Positions 1 to 8,810 are shown, counted from the first letter of the stretch. The stretch: 64,000 nucleotides of DNA from Pseudomonas sp. PH1b (GCF_000633395.1 NZ_AYMU01000011.1:186001-250000); one strand, 5' to 3'. Numbers and translations: made by a program. The notes: a model not told the origin generated them from the sequence alone.

Positions 1-9
1 TGTGCCTGG

Positions 10-41
10 AGCGGGGCGCGCCGATGCTGGCGCGCCCCGCT
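10..41 (-). terminator. GC-rich hairpin after the carboxynorspermidine operon
   Basis: Perfect 13-bp inverted repeat (arms 10-22 and 29-41, 6-base loop) just downstream of the leftward dehydrogenase stop codon. There is no clear U-tract, so it could be a terminator or an mRNA 3'-end stabiliser. Confidence 0.55.
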
Positions 42-53
42 GTTGCGGCTAGA

Positions 54-1298
54 TCAAGGCGCGACGTTCCACGGGCGGTCGCCGTGTTCGTCCTTGATGC
101 GGGTTGGCAGGCCCATGAGGTCCAGCGCCTCGAGGAACGGCTCGGCGGCCAGCTCCTCGACGTTGACCATGCGCTGCACATCCCACTGGCCACGGGCCAC
201 CAGCAAGGCCGCGGCAACGGGCGGCACACCGGCGGTGTAGGAAATGCCCTGGCTGTCGGTCTCGGCGTAGGCTTGCTCGTGGTCGGCCACGTTGTAGATG
301 AAGACTTCGCGCGGCTGGCCGTCCTTGGTGCCCTTGACCAGGTCACCGATGCAGGTCTTGCCGGTGTAGCCCGGGGCCAGGGACGCCGGGTCCGGCAGTA
401 CCGCCTTGACCAGCTTGAGCGGTACCACTTCCAGGCCTTCGGCGGTCTTCACTGGCTGCTCGGAGAGCAGGCCCAGGTTGCGCAGGACGGTGAACACGTT
501 GATGTAGTGCTCGCCGAAGCTCATCCAGAAACGCACGTTGGGCACGTCGAGGTTCTTCGACAGCGAGTGCACTTCGTCATGGCCGGTCAGGTACAGGTTC
601 TGCGAGCCGACCACAGGCAGGTCGTCGGTGCGCTTGACTTCAAACATGCTGTTGCTGGTCCACTGGCTGTTCTGCCAGCTCCAGACCTGCCCGGTGAATT
701 CGCGGAAGTTGATTTCCGGGTCGAAATTGGTGGAGAAATATTTGCCATGGGAGCCGGCATTGACGTCGAGGATGTCGATCGAATCAATGCGGTCGAAATG
801 CTGTTGCTTGGCCAGGGCTGCATAAGCGTTGACCACGCCCGGATCGAAGCCCACGCCGAGGATGGCGGTGACATTCTTCTGCTGGCATTCCTCGAGGTGC
901 TTCCACTCGTAGTTGCCGTACCAGGGCGGTGTTTCGCAGATCTTGCCCGGCTCTTCGTGGATCGCGGTGTCCAGGTAGGCGGCGCCGGTATCGATGCAGG
1001 CACGCAGCACCGACATGTTGAGGAAGGGCGAGCCGACGTTGATGACGATCTGCGACTCGCTCTCGCGGATCAGCGCCTTGGTCGCTTCGATGTCCAGTGC
1101 GTCGAGCGCATAGGCCTTGATGTCCGCGGGCTGTTTGAGGCTGCCCTTGGCCTTGACGCTATCGATGATGGCCTGGCATTTGGAGATGTTGCGCGACGCG
1201 ATAGCAATACGACCGAGTTCGTCGTTGTGCTGCGCGCACTTGTGGGCCACCACCTTGGCGACACCTCCTGCACCAATGATAAGAACATTCTTCTTCAA
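54..1298 (-). CDS. carboxynorspermidine dehydrogenase (saccharopine dehydrogenase family)
   Basis: A 414-aa cytosolic oxidoreductase of the saccharopine-dehydrogenase fold. The N-terminus carries a dinucleotide-binding Rossmann motif (IIGAGGVAKVV, residues 7-17), and motifs such as VNVGSPFL, GVGFDPGVVNAY and TAGVPPVAAALL are typical of carboxyspermidine/carboxynorspermidine synthases. The enzyme reductively condenses aspartate semialdehyde with a diamine to give carboxy(nor)spermidine. The start is a TTG (no in-frame ATG fits) preceded by GAGGAG. It follows the decarboxylase gene by only 30 bp, so the two form an operon in pathway context. The product could be spermidine, norspermidine or both; sequence alone does not decide which. 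Confidence 0.9.
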   Translation of the reverse strand: MKKNVLIIGAGGVAKVVAHKCAQHNDELGRIAIASRNISKCQAIIDSVKAKGSLKQPADIKAYALDALDIEATKALIRESESQIVINVGSPFLNMSVLRACIDTGAAYLDTAIHEEPGKICETPPWYGNYEWKHLEECQQKNVTAILGVGFDPGVVNAYAALAKQQHFDRIDSIDILDVNAGSHGKYFSTNFDPEINFREFTGQVWSWQNSQWTSNSMFEVKRTDDLPVVGSQNLYLTGHDEVHSLSKNLDVPNVRFWMSFGEHYINVFTVLRNLGLLSEQPVKTAEGLEVVPLKLVKAVLPDPASLAPGYTGKTCIGDLVKGTKDGQPREVFIYNVADHEQAYAETDSQGISYTAGVPPVAAALLVARGQWDVQRMVNVEELAAEPFLEALDLMGLPTRIKDEHGDRPWNVAP

Positions 1299-1328
1299 TT
1301 TATTTACTTCTCCTCGTGACCTGTCCGC

Positions 1329-2426
1329 TCAGGAAAGGCTGGACAGGTAGTCTTCGAAACCAAACTCGCGTACCACCTCGATGCTGCCATCGAGTTGTTT
1401 CACGACAATGGACGGCATTTTCAGACCGTTGAACCAGTTTTTCTTGACCATGGTGTAACCCGCCGCATCAATGAACGACAGTCGATCGCCGATGGCCAGC
1501 GGACGATCGAATTGGTATTCGCCGAAGATGTCTCCGGCCAGGCAGGACTTGCCGCACACCATGTAGGTATGTTCGCCCGCACTCGGTGACAGCTTGGCGT
1601 TCAGGCGATAGATCAGCAGGTCGAGCATGTGGGCTTCGATGGAGCTGTCCACCACCGCCAGGTGCTTGCCGTTGTACAGGGTGTCGAGCACGGTCACTTC
1701 CAGGGACGCGCTCTGGGTGATCGCCGCTTCGCCCGGCTCCAGGTAGACCTGTACGCCGTACTGCTCGGAGAAGGCCTTGAGGCGCGCGCAGAAGGCGTCC
1801 ACGTCGTAGTCTTCGCCGGTGAAGTGGATACCGCCGCCGAGGCTGACCCACTCGACCTGGTGCAGCAGGTGGCCGAAGCGTTCCTCGATGGTGGACAGCA
1901 TCTGGTCGAACAGGCCGAAGTCGCCGTTCTCGCAGTTGTTGTGGAACATGAAGCCCGAGATCTGGCCGATGACCTGCTCGATCTTCGCCGGGTCCCATTC
2001 GCCGAGGCGGCTGAACGGCCGTGCCGGGTCGGCCAGCAGGTAGTCCGAGCTGCTCACCTGGGGGTTGACCCGCAGGCCGCGGACCTTGTCGGCGCTGGCG
2101 TCGGCAAAGCGCTGCAGCTGGCTGATGGAGTTGAAGATGATCTTGTCGCAGTTGTCGAGCATGTCCTCGATTTCATCGTCGGCCCAGGCCACGCTGTAGG
2201 CGTGGGCCTCGCCTGCGAACTTCTGCCGGCCGAGCTTGAGCTCGTACAGCGACGACGAGGTGGTGCCGTCCATGTATTGCTGCATCAGGTCGAACACCGA
2301 CCAGGTGGCGAAGCACTTGAGGGCCAGCAGGGCCTTGGCGCCGGAATGCTCGCGCACGTAGGCGATCTTCTGCATGTTGACCAGCAGCTTCTGTTTGTCG
2401 ATGAGGTAGTACGGCGTTTTGATCAT
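1329..2426 (-). CDS. nspC: carboxynorspermidine decarboxylase NspC
   Basis: A 365-aa PLP enzyme of the alanine-racemase-fold decarboxylases. It converts carboxynorspermidine or carboxyspermidine to the free polyamine. The N-terminal IKTPYYLIDKQKL is diagnostic of NspC; ALLALKCFA near residue 43 carries the PLP lysine, and VCGKSCLAGD near the C-terminus carries the cysteine expected in this fold. The reading frame stays open 31 codons further upstream, but ATG 2426 is preferred because GGAG lies 8 bases before it and the protein then starts as the family does. It is first in a two-gene operon with the dehydrogenase. Confidence 0.93.
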   Translation of the reverse strand: MIKTPYYLIDKQKLLVNMQKIAYVREHSGAKALLALKCFATWSVFDLMQQYMDGTTSSSLYELKLGRQKFAGEAHAYSVAWADDEIEDMLDNCDKIIFNSISQLQRFADASADKVRGLRVNPQVSSSDYLLADPARPFSRLGEWDPAKIEQVIGQISGFMFHNNCENGDFGLFDQMLSTIEERFGHLLHQVEWVSLGGGIHFTGEDYDVDAFCARLKAFSEQYGVQVYLEPGEAAITQSASLEVTVLDTLYNGKHLAVVDSSIEAHMLDLLIYRLNAKLSPSAGEHTYMVCGKSCLAGDIFGEYQFDRPLAIGDRLSFIDAAGYTMVKKNWFNGLKMPSIVVKQLDGSIEVVREFGFEDYLSSLS

Positions 2427-2671
2427 TTCAAGAGCTCCGGCAGGGGCAGCCAAAAAGGTACGCATTGTGCCTTCAGTGCCTGCAGATCGAAAGCTCGGAA
2501 ATGTATTTTCGTCGGACACCGGTCCAGGTGCTTGCGTCCCCTGGCCAATGCATGCGATGAGGTGTGCTTCACAGGGTTGTGAGCGGCGCCTTGGCGGTCC
2601 GGGCGCGCCGCGGCCACTGGCTGGCGGAAGGTCGTGGGTCCATAACAGAACAATCGATAACGGAAAGCGCC

Positions 2672-4585
2672 ATGAGTGATCAGCCCGAGCCTCGCAACCC
2701 CCTGGAAGACGACCGTTTTCGCCTGCTGGTCGAAGCCGTGGTCGACTACGCGATCTACATGCTCGACCCTCAGGGCCGGGTGATCAGCTGGAACAGCGGC
2801 GCTCGGCGTTTCAAGGGCTACCAGGAGGCGGAAATCCTCGGTGCGCACTTTTCCTGCTTCTATACCCTCGAGGATCGCCAGGCGGCGATGCCCGAGCGGG
2901 CGCTGCGCATAGCGCAAAGCGAGGGGCGATTCGAGGGCGAGGGCTGGCGGCTGCGCAAGGACGGCTCGCGCTTCTGGTGCCATGTGGTGATCGACACCAT
3001 CCGTGACGCCCGGGGAACGCTGATCGGCTTTGCCAAGATCACCCGCGACATGACCGAGCAGCGCATGGCCGAGCAGACCCTGAAACAGAGCGAACAGCAG
3101 TTCCGCCTGTTGGTACAGAGTGTCACCGACTACGCGATCTACATGCTCGATGCCGGTGGTCGGGTCAGCAGTTGGAATCCGGGGGCGCAACGGATCAAGG
3201 GCTACGCGCCGGAGGAAATCATCGGCGAGCATTTCTCGCTGTTCTATACCCCCGAGGACCGGGCCAATGGCGAGCCGCAGAACACCCTGGCGATTGCCGA
3301 GCGCGAAGGGCGGTTCGAGAAGCAGGGCTGGCGCATGCGCAAGGACGGCACCCAGTTCCTCGCCCATGTGGTGGTGGACCCGATCCGCGCCGACAGCGGC
3401 GAGCTGCTGGGGTTCGCCAAGATCACCCGGGACATCAGCGAGGTGGTGGCCGCGCAGCAGCAACTGGAAATCGCCCGCGAAGCCTTGTTCCAATCGCAGA
3501 AGCTGCAAGCCATTGGTCAGCTCAGCGGCGGCATTGCCCACGACTTCAACAACCTGTTGACGGTGATCCGCGGCAACCTCGAACTGCTGCGCAAACGGGC
3601 TGGCGACGATCCCCGGCTGTCGCGGCTGGTGGACAATGCGCTGCTGGGCACCGAGCGCGGGGTCACCCTGACCCAGCGCATGCTGGCCTTCGCCCGGCGC
3701 CAGGAACTCAAGACCGAAGCCGTGGACCTGGGCCAGCTGGTGCGCGGTCTCGAGGGCCTGCTGTGCAGTTCGGTGGGGCCGCAGGTGGCGGTGCAACTGG
3801 AGGTGCCCGAGGACCTGCCGCGGGTGCAGGCCGACGTCAACCAGCTGGAGCTGGCCCTGCTCAACCTGGCCAGCAACGCCCGTGATGCGATGCCGGGCGG
3901 TGGCCGGCTGCTGATCCGCGGGCAGCTGCGCAGCGCCGCCGGCGATCTGCCCCAGCAGCAGTATGTGTGCCTGTCGGTGATCGACAGCGGCGAGGGCATG
4001 GATGAACAGACTCTGGTTTGCGCCGCCGAACCCTTCTTCACCACCAAGGGTTTGGGCAAGGGCACCGGGCTGGGGCTGTCCATGGTCCACGGTCTGGCAG
4101 AACAGCTGGGCGGCCGCCTGGTGCTCAAGAGCAGCAAGGGCCAGGGCACGGCCGCCGAACTGTGGCTGCCCCTGGCCAGTTGCGAGGAACCTGTGCAGCC
4201 CGCGGCGCCGAGCGCCGGCTTCAGCCCCTTGCTCAGGCCCATGTGCGTGCTGCTGGTGGACGACGACAGCCTGGTTCTCAACAGCACCACCTTGCTGCTG
4301 GAGGACCTGGGCCATCGAGTGATCTGCGCGACCTCCGGGGCCCAGGCCCTGGACTGTTTCCGGGAGCATCCGGAGATCGACCTGATGATCACCGATGTGG
4401 CCATGCCACAGATGGACGGTGAACAGCTGGTGGTGGCGGCACGCAGCCTGCACCCTGAACTGCCCATCGTCCTGGCGACCGGTTACGCCCAGCATCTGGG
4501 TGGCCTGGCGGCAGGCCTGCCACGGCTGTTCAAGCCCTACACCCAGGTGCAGTTGACCGCGGCCCTGGCCCAGGCCCTGGGGTAG
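2672..4585 (+). CDS. hybrid sensor histidine kinase, PAS-PAS-HisKA-HATPase-REC
   Basis: A 637-aa signalling protein without a signal peptide or membrane segment, so cytoplasmic sensing is expected. Two PAS domains (about residues 12-130 and 145-260) are near copies of one another (both contain DYAIYMLD, GRV.SWN.GA.R.KGY and EILGAHF or EIIGEHF). The phosphoacceptor H-box GGIAHDFNNLL has His290, followed by an ATPase domain with a GLGKGTGLGLSM G-box. A C-terminal receiver domain (about 520-637) has the acidic pocket LVDDD and phosphorylatable Asp575 in MITDVAMPQMDG. ATG 2672 follows GGAAAG; an upstream in-frame start at 2564 lacks family similarity. No separate response-regulator gene is adjacent, so the output partner is unknown; it may or may not control the neighbouring catabolic operons. 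Confidence 0.9.
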   Translation: MSDQPEPRNPLEDDRFRLLVEAVVDYAIYMLDPQGRVISWNSGARRFKGYQEAEILGAHFSCFYTLEDRQAAMPERALRIAQSEGRFEGEGWRLRKDGSRFWCHVVIDTIRDARGTLIGFAKITRDMTEQRMAEQTLKQSEQQFRLLVQSVTDYAIYMLDAGGRVSSWNPGAQRIKGYAPEEIIGEHFSLFYTPEDRANGEPQNTLAIAEREGRFEKQGWRMRKDGTQFLAHVVVDPIRADSGELLGFAKITRDISEVVAAQQQLEIAREALFQSQKLQAIGQLSGGIAHDFNNLLTVIRGNLELLRKRAGDDPRLSRLVDNALLGTERGVTLTQRMLAFARRQELKTEAVDLGQLVRGLEGLLCSSVGPQVAVQLEVPEDLPRVQADVNQLELALLNLASNARDAMPGGGRLLIRGQLRSAAGDLPQQQYVCLSVIDSGEGMDEQTLVCAAEPFFTTKGLGKGTGLGLSMVHGLAEQLGGRLVLKSSKGQGTAAELWLPLASCEEPVQPAAPSAGFSPLLRPMCVLLVDDDSLVLNSTTLLLEDLGHRVICATSGAQALDCFREHPEIDLMITDVAMPQMDGEQLVVAARSLHPELPIVLATGYAQHLGGLAAGLPRLFKPYTQVQLTAALAQALG

Positions 4586-4630
4586 TCGGCAATGGCCCCG
4601 GGCAGCCCCGCCTCTGGCGCGGCAGAGTGA

Positions 4631-4672
4631 GGCCCGGCTTGGCCTGCAGGCCCCGGGCTGCCTCGTTTTTTC
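4631..4672 (+). terminator. putative rho-independent terminator after the sensor kinase
   Basis: GC-rich imperfect stem (GGCCCGG...CCGGGCT, about 4631-4659) followed by CTCGTTTTTTC, shortly after the kinase stop codon. Confidence 0.5.
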
Positions 4673-4680
4673 TTAGCCAG

Positions 4681-4795
4681 CGAGCACATTTTTAATATTT
4701 TTCCTTCTTCGGCGTCTGTCGCACCATCTGCTGCATCCGACCCGCACCCGGGCTCTGAACAGGGCGACCAGCCATTGCACTGGCGCTCACCGTCT
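4681..4795 (+). promoter_or_regulatory. copy 1 of a duplicated promoter-type element
   Basis: This segment precedes the monooxygenase operon. Its first 25 bases (CGAGCA, then an AT stretch ATTTTTAATATTTTTCCT) match the sequence at 8708-8732 at 23 of 25 positions. Further shared blocks follow in the same order: CGCACCATC, then ACCAG-C-TTGCA. The flanking DNA is GC-rich and unrelated, so the conserved blocks probably bind a common regulator or polymerase. No classical sigma-70 or sigma-54 promoter could be assigned with confidence. Confidence 0.6.
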
Positions 4796-4812
4796 CGCAG
4801 AAGGACACAGAC

Positions 4813-6126
4813 ATGACCGTAGAACAGATACACGTGGATACCCTGGTGGTTGGCGCGGGCCAGGCCGGCGTGGCCATGAGCGAACACCTGAGCACCCTCG
4901 GGGTGCCGCACCTGGTACTGGAACGCAGCCGGGTGGCCGAGGCCTGGCGCACTGGCCGCTGGGATTCGCTGGTGGCCAACGGGCCGGCCTGGCACGACCG
5001 CTTCCCGGGGCTGGAGTTTTCCATCGACCCCGACGGCTTTGCCGCCAAGGACCAGGTGGCGGACTACTTCGAAGCCTATGCGCAGAAAATCAACGCGCCG
5101 ATCCGCACCGGCGTTGAAGTGCGCAAGGTGCTGCGCAACAGCGGGCGCCCGGGCTTTACCGTCGAGACGTCTGCGGGGGTGATCCAGGCCAATCGGGTGG
5201 TGGCGGCCACCGGCCCCTTCCAGCGGCCGGTGATCCCGCCGATCGCCCCCAGGGACAGCGCCCTGGAGCAGATCCACTCCGCCGATTATCGCAACCCGCA
5301 GCAACTGCCCGCAGGCGCGGTGCTGGTGGTGGGGGCGGGCTCGTCGGGGGTGCAGATCGCTGATGAGCTGCAGCGCGCAGGTCGCCAGGTCTACCTGTCG
5401 GTGGGCGCCCATGACCGGCCGCCGCGCTCCTATCGCAATCGCGATTTCTGCTGGTGGCTCGGGGTCCTGGGGGAGTGGGACGCCGAGATCGCCAAGCCGG
5501 GCCGCGAGCACGTGACCATCGCGGTCAGTGGCGCCCGTGGCGGCCAGACCATCGATTTTCGCGCGCTGGCCCATCAGGGCATCACCCTGGTGGGGCTGAC
5601 CCGCGCCTTCGATGGCCAGCGGGTCAGCTTTCAAGCGGACCTGGTGGAGAACCTGGCCCGGGGCGATGAGAACTACCTGGCCCTGCTGGATGCGGCGGAC
5701 GCCTACATTGCCCGCAATGGGCTCGACCTGCCGCTGGAGCCCGAAGCCCGGCGACGCCTCCCGGACCCGGACTGCGTCCAGCAGCCGCTCCTCGAACTCG
5801 ACCTCGCGGCGGCGGGGGTCACCTCGATCATCTGGGCCACCGGTTATGCCGTGGATTTTACCTGGCTGCAGGTCGACGCCTTCACCGAGCACGGCAAGCC
5901 CCGGCACCAGCGCGGCGTTTCCAGCGAACCCGGGATCTACTTCATCGGCCTGCCCTGGCTCTCGCGCCGCGGCTCGTCGTTCATCTGGGGCGTCTGGCAC
6001 GACGCCAAGCACATTGCCGATCACATCGCGACGCAACGCAAATACCAGGCCTACAGCGACGCGGCGCAGCAGCCGGCGCCCGCTGAAAACCAGACCAAGA
6101 CCTTCAGCCCCGTGGGAGCCCTCTGA
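4813..6126 (+). CDS. FAD-dependent monooxygenase (flavin-containing monooxygenase-like)
   Basis: A 437-aa flavoprotein of the two-dinucleotide-binding-domain monooxygenase family. An N-terminal FAD-binding motif (VVGAGQAGVAMSEHL, residues 10-24) is followed by a second Rossmann motif for NADPH (VLVVGAGSSGVQIADEL, about 172-188) and an IWATGY motif near the C-terminus. Such enzymes N-hydroxylate or oxygenate amines, sulfides or ketones. AAGGA lies before ATG 4813. It opens a tightly packed operon with RidA (TGATG overlap), DUF1028 and an M20 deacetylase, suggesting oxidation of an N-containing compound. The substrate is not predictable from sequence. Confidence 0.88.
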   Translation: MTVEQIHVDTLVVGAGQAGVAMSEHLSTLGVPHLVLERSRVAEAWRTGRWDSLVANGPAWHDRFPGLEFSIDPDGFAAKDQVADYFEAYAQKINAPIRTGVEVRKVLRNSGRPGFTVETSAGVIQANRVVAATGPFQRPVIPPIAPRDSALEQIHSADYRNPQQLPAGAVLVVGAGSSGVQIADELQRAGRQVYLSVGAHDRPPRSYRNRDFCWWLGVLGEWDAEIAKPGREHVTIAVSGARGGQTIDFRALAHQGITLVGLTRAFDGQRVSFQADLVENLARGDENYLALLDAADAYIARNGLDLPLEPEARRRLPDPDCVQQPLLELDLAAAGVTSIIWATGYAVDFTWLQVDAFTEHGKPRHQRGVSSEPGIYFIGLPWLSRRGSSFIWGVWHDAKHIADHIATQRKYQAYSDAAQQPAPAENQTKTFSPVGAL

Positions 6127-6536
6127 TGCCGACTCATACCCGTATCCGCATGTTCAACACCAAGGACACCTACCCCAACCAGTCCCTGGACAACGACCTG
6201 TGCCAGGCCGTACGCGCCGGCAACACGGTGTACGTGCGCGGCCAGGTCGGCACTGATTTCGACGGTCGGCTGGTTGGCCTTGGCGATCCTCAGGCCCAGG
6301 CCGAACAGGCCATGAAGAACGTCAAGCAACTGCTGGAGGAAGCCGGCAGCGACCTGTCCCACATCGTCAAGACCACCACCTACCTCACTGACCCGCGCTA
6401 CCGCGAGCCGGTGTACCAGGAGGTGGGCAAGTGGCTCAAGGGGGTGTTCCCGATTTCCACTGGGCTGGTGGTCTCGGCCCTCGGCCAGCCCCAGTGGCTG
6501 ATGGAGATCGACGTGATCGCGGTGATTCCCGAGTAA
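6126..6536 (+). CDS. RidA/YjgF family enamine/imine deaminase
   Basis: A 136-aa member of the Rid superfamily (length typical, about 125-135). Family members hydrolyse reactive enamines or imines to ketones and ammonia. AGNTVYVRGQVGTDFDG and the C-terminal block ending IDVIAVIPE match the fold, and an arginine-containing TDPRYREPVY segment lies where the active-site arginine region sits. ATG 6126 overlaps the upstream TGA, with GGGAG before it. In this operon it probably processes an imine formed by the monooxygenase; this is inference. Confidence 0.85.
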   Translation: MPTHTRIRMFNTKDTYPNQSLDNDLCQAVRAGNTVYVRGQVGTDFDGRLVGLGDPQAQAEQAMKNVKQLLEEAGSDLSHIVKTTTYLTDPRYREPVYQEVGKWLKGVFPISTGLVVSALGQPQWLMEIDVIAVIPE

Positions 6537-6604
6537 GGCTTCAACCTTCGATTCAACGACGCCGGGTTGGGCGTCCAGGCGGCCCTTGGGGCCAAGGAGA
6601 GTTC

Positions 6605-7282
6605 ATGACTTTTTCCATCGTTGGCCGCTGCGCCGAAACCGGCCAGCTGGGTGTGGCCATCAGTTCCTCGAGCATCGCCGTCGGCGCCCGCTGCCCCTGG
6701 CTGCGGGCCGGGGTCGGTGCGGTGGCCACCCAGAACGTGACCCTGCCGGCCCTCGGCCCGCAGATCCTCGACCTGCTGGAAAGCCACAGGCTCGAGCCCG
6801 GCGCAGCCCTGGACAAGGCGCTGGGCAGCAATGGCTGGAGCCAGTATCGCCAGGTCACGGTGATCGACGGCCAGGGGCGCACGGCGCTGTTCAGTGGCCA
6901 GGAAGCCCTGGGCCAGCACCATGCGCTGGCCGGCGAGCAGTGCGTCGCCGCCGGCAATCTGCTGGCCGCTCCCGAGGTCATCGAGGCCATGGTCCAGGCT
7001 TTCGAGCAGACGCCGGGGATGCTGGTCGAGCGCTTGCTGGCCGCCCTGCACGCAGCGATGGCCGCCGGCGGTGAAGCGGGGCCGGTGCACTCGGCGGCGC
7101 TGTCGGTGGTGGACGACCTGACCTGGCCCATCGTCGACCTGCGGGTGGACTGGGCCGATGAGGATCCGATCGGCCAACTGGAGCGTCTCTGGCAGGCCTA
7201 CCGGCCACAGATGCAGGACTACCTGACCCGGGCCCTGGATCCCACGGCGGCCCCGAGCTACGGAGTGCCCGGCAATGAATGA
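6605..7282 (+). CDS. DUF1028 family protein (putative Ntn-type hydrolase)
   Basis: A 225-aa protein that starts with the characteristic DUF1028 block TFSIVGRCAETGQLGVAISS and continues with VGAVATQN, a strong family signature. DUF1028 proteins resemble N-terminal-nucleophile hydrolases and are repeatedly found beside RidA, peptidase or transporter genes, but have no firmly assigned substrate. ATG 6605 follows AAGGAGAG at good spacing; the frame is open further upstream without family similarity. It overlaps the next gene by 8 bp, so translation is probably coupled. Confidence 0.87.
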   Translation: MTFSIVGRCAETGQLGVAISSSSIAVGARCPWLRAGVGAVATQNVTLPALGPQILDLLESHRLEPGAALDKALGSNGWSQYRQVTVIDGQGRTALFSGQEALGQHHALAGEQCVAAGNLLAAPEVIEAMVQAFEQTPGMLVERLLAALHAAMAAGGEAGPVHSAALSVVDDLTWPIVDLRVDWADEDPIGQLERLWQAYRPQMQDYLTRALDPTAAPSYGVPGNE

Positions 7283-8438
7283 GCCTTCGAGCCGCGCGTT
7301 GCTGGCGCGGCTGGTGGGGTTTGCCACGGTCAGCCGCGACTCCAACCTGGAGTTGATCGGCTTTGTCCGTGACTACCTTGCCGGGTACGGAGTCGACAGC
7401 GAGTTGATCTACAACCCGCAACGGACCAAGGCCAACCTGTTCGCCACCATCGGGCCCACGGATCGTGGCGGCGTGGTGCTGTCCGGGCACACCGACGTGG
7501 TGCCGGTGGACGGCCAGGCCTGGACCCTGGAGCCCTTTGTCCTGACCGAGCGCGAAGGGCGCCTGTACGGGCGTGGCAGCGCCGACATGAAAGGCTTCAT
7601 CGCCTCGGTGCTGGCGGCGGTGCCGAACCTGACCCGGCGCACCTTGCGGCTGCCGGTGCACCTGGCGTTCTCCTATGACGAGGAGGTGGGTTGCCTGGGG
7701 GTGCGGCCGATGCTTGAGCAACTGCAGCAGCGGCCGCACAAGCCGCTGCTGTGCCTGATCGGCGAACCCACCGAGCTGCGCCCGGTGCTCGGCCACAAGG
7801 GCAAGCTGGCCATGCGTTGCCAGGTGCGCGGCGCAGCCTGTCATTCCGCCTATGCGCCCTATGGCGTCAACGCCATCGAATATGCGGCGCGGCTGATCGG
7901 CAAACTCGGCGACATTGGCACCCGCCTGGCCCGCCCGGAGCACCACGACCGGCGTTTCGATCCGCCGTTTTCCACGGTACAGACCGGCCTGATCAAAGGC
8001 GGCCGGGCGTTGAACATCGTGCCGCAAGACTGCGAATTCGATTTCGAGGTGCGCACCTTGCCCGGAGATGACGCCCAGGCCGTGGTGGATGAACTGCAGC
8101 GCTACGCCGAGGGCGAGTTGCTGCCCGGGATGCAGGCGGTCCAGGCCGATACCGGTATCGGCCTGCAGCCGTTGAGCGCCTACCCGGGGCTGGCCACTGC
8201 ACCTGACAGTGACGCGGCCGAGCTGCTGGCGCTGCTCAGCGGCTCGCGGGAGTTCGGCACCGTGGCCTTTGGCACCGAAGGCGGGCTGTTCCATGAAGCC
8301 GGCATTGCCACCGTGGTCTGTGGCCCGGGCAGCATGGAGCAGGGGCACAAGCCCGACGAATTCATCAGCATCGAGCAGTTGCACGGCTGCGACGCCATGC
8401 TGATGCGCCTGGCCGATTGGCTGGAGGGGCCTGCCTGA
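7275..8438 (+). CDS. M20 family deacetylase, acetylornithine deacetylase (ArgE)-like
   Basis: A 387-aa zinc metallohydrolase. Metal-binding and catalytic motifs are visible: SGHTDVVPVDG (first metal His, catalytic Asp), GRGSADMKGF (bridging Asp), DEEVGCLG (catalytic Glu and metal ligand), a dimerisation-domain centre at VRGAACHSA and a C-terminal GPGSMEQGHKPDEF (last metal His). ArgE-type enzymes cleave N-acyl amino acids. Placement after a monooxygenase, RidA and DUF1028 suggests it acts on an acylated amino compound in catabolism rather than in arginine synthesis. It is the last gene of the operon. Confidence 0.88.
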   Translation: MNEPSSRALLARLVGFATVSRDSNLELIGFVRDYLAGYGVDSELIYNPQRTKANLFATIGPTDRGGVVLSGHTDVVPVDGQAWTLEPFVLTEREGRLYGRGSADMKGFIASVLAAVPNLTRRTLRLPVHLAFSYDEEVGCLGVRPMLEQLQQRPHKPLLCLIGEPTELRPVLGHKGKLAMRCQVRGAACHSAYAPYGVNAIEYAARLIGKLGDIGTRLARPEHHDRRFDPPFSTVQTGLIKGGRALNIVPQDCEFDFEVRTLPGDDAQAVVDELQRYAEGELLPGMQAVQADTGIGLQPLSAYPGLATAPDSDAAELLALLSGSREFGTVAFGTEGGLFHEAGIATVVCGPGSMEQGHKPDEFISIEQLHGCDAMLMRLADWLEGPA

Positions 8439-8707
8439 GCCTGATGCTGTTCATTCAACCTGGCGCACCCAGGGCTTGGGCGGTGAGGCGGGTTGCGGTG
8501 AAACAGCCTGTTGTGGCGAGCCAGCGTGCTTCGGCGCGAGGGCATAGCCATCGCAAAATCTGCCAAGGCAACGGGCCTTGACACCACCTTCTATGGAACG
8601 GACGGCGGTGGCAGCAGGCGCCGTCGCCACGGGGGCAAACGCTTCGCTCAAGTGGGCGTTGGGGTGGGGCGCCAGGCCGCCTGACTGCAGAGCTTTTTCA
8701 TTGGGTT
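8439..8707. other. intergenic region without a recognisable gene
   Basis: About 270 bp of ordinary GC-rich sequence between the deacetylase stop and the duplicated promoter element. Short frames on both strands show no family similarity. No strong terminator was seen. Confidence 0.5.
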
Positions 8708-8800
8708 CGAGCATATTTTTAGTATTTTTCCTCTGGCGCGCAGTGACGCACCATCGTTCCCGACTCCGATAACAACCAGGCCGTTGCAACGGTCGACGAG
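8708..8800 (+). promoter_or_regulatory. copy 2 of the duplicated promoter-type element
   Basis: The block CGAGCA-TATTTTTAGTATTTTTCCT at 8708-8732 matches the sequence upstream of the monooxygenase operon at 23 of 25 positions. CGCACCATC and ACCAGGCCGTTGCA follow in the same order and at broadly similar spacing. It lies about 100 bp before the aldehyde dehydrogenase start, against about 130 bp for copy 1. Confidence 0.6.
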
Positions 8801-8810
8801 GGTATGCAGC

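Noticed and set aside
24-1319. Long rightward open frame opposite the dehydrogenase gene
   Set aside because: It is the antisense shadow of a well-recognised gene; high GC at codon position three creates such frames. The same applies to other long antisense frames, for example opposite pchE, pchF and the sensor kinase.
4700-4745. Sigma-54 promoter upstream of the monooxygenase operon
   Set aside because: TCGCACC-ATCT-GCTGC resembles the -24/-12 pattern, but the invariant GG is missing in both copies of the element, so it was not called.
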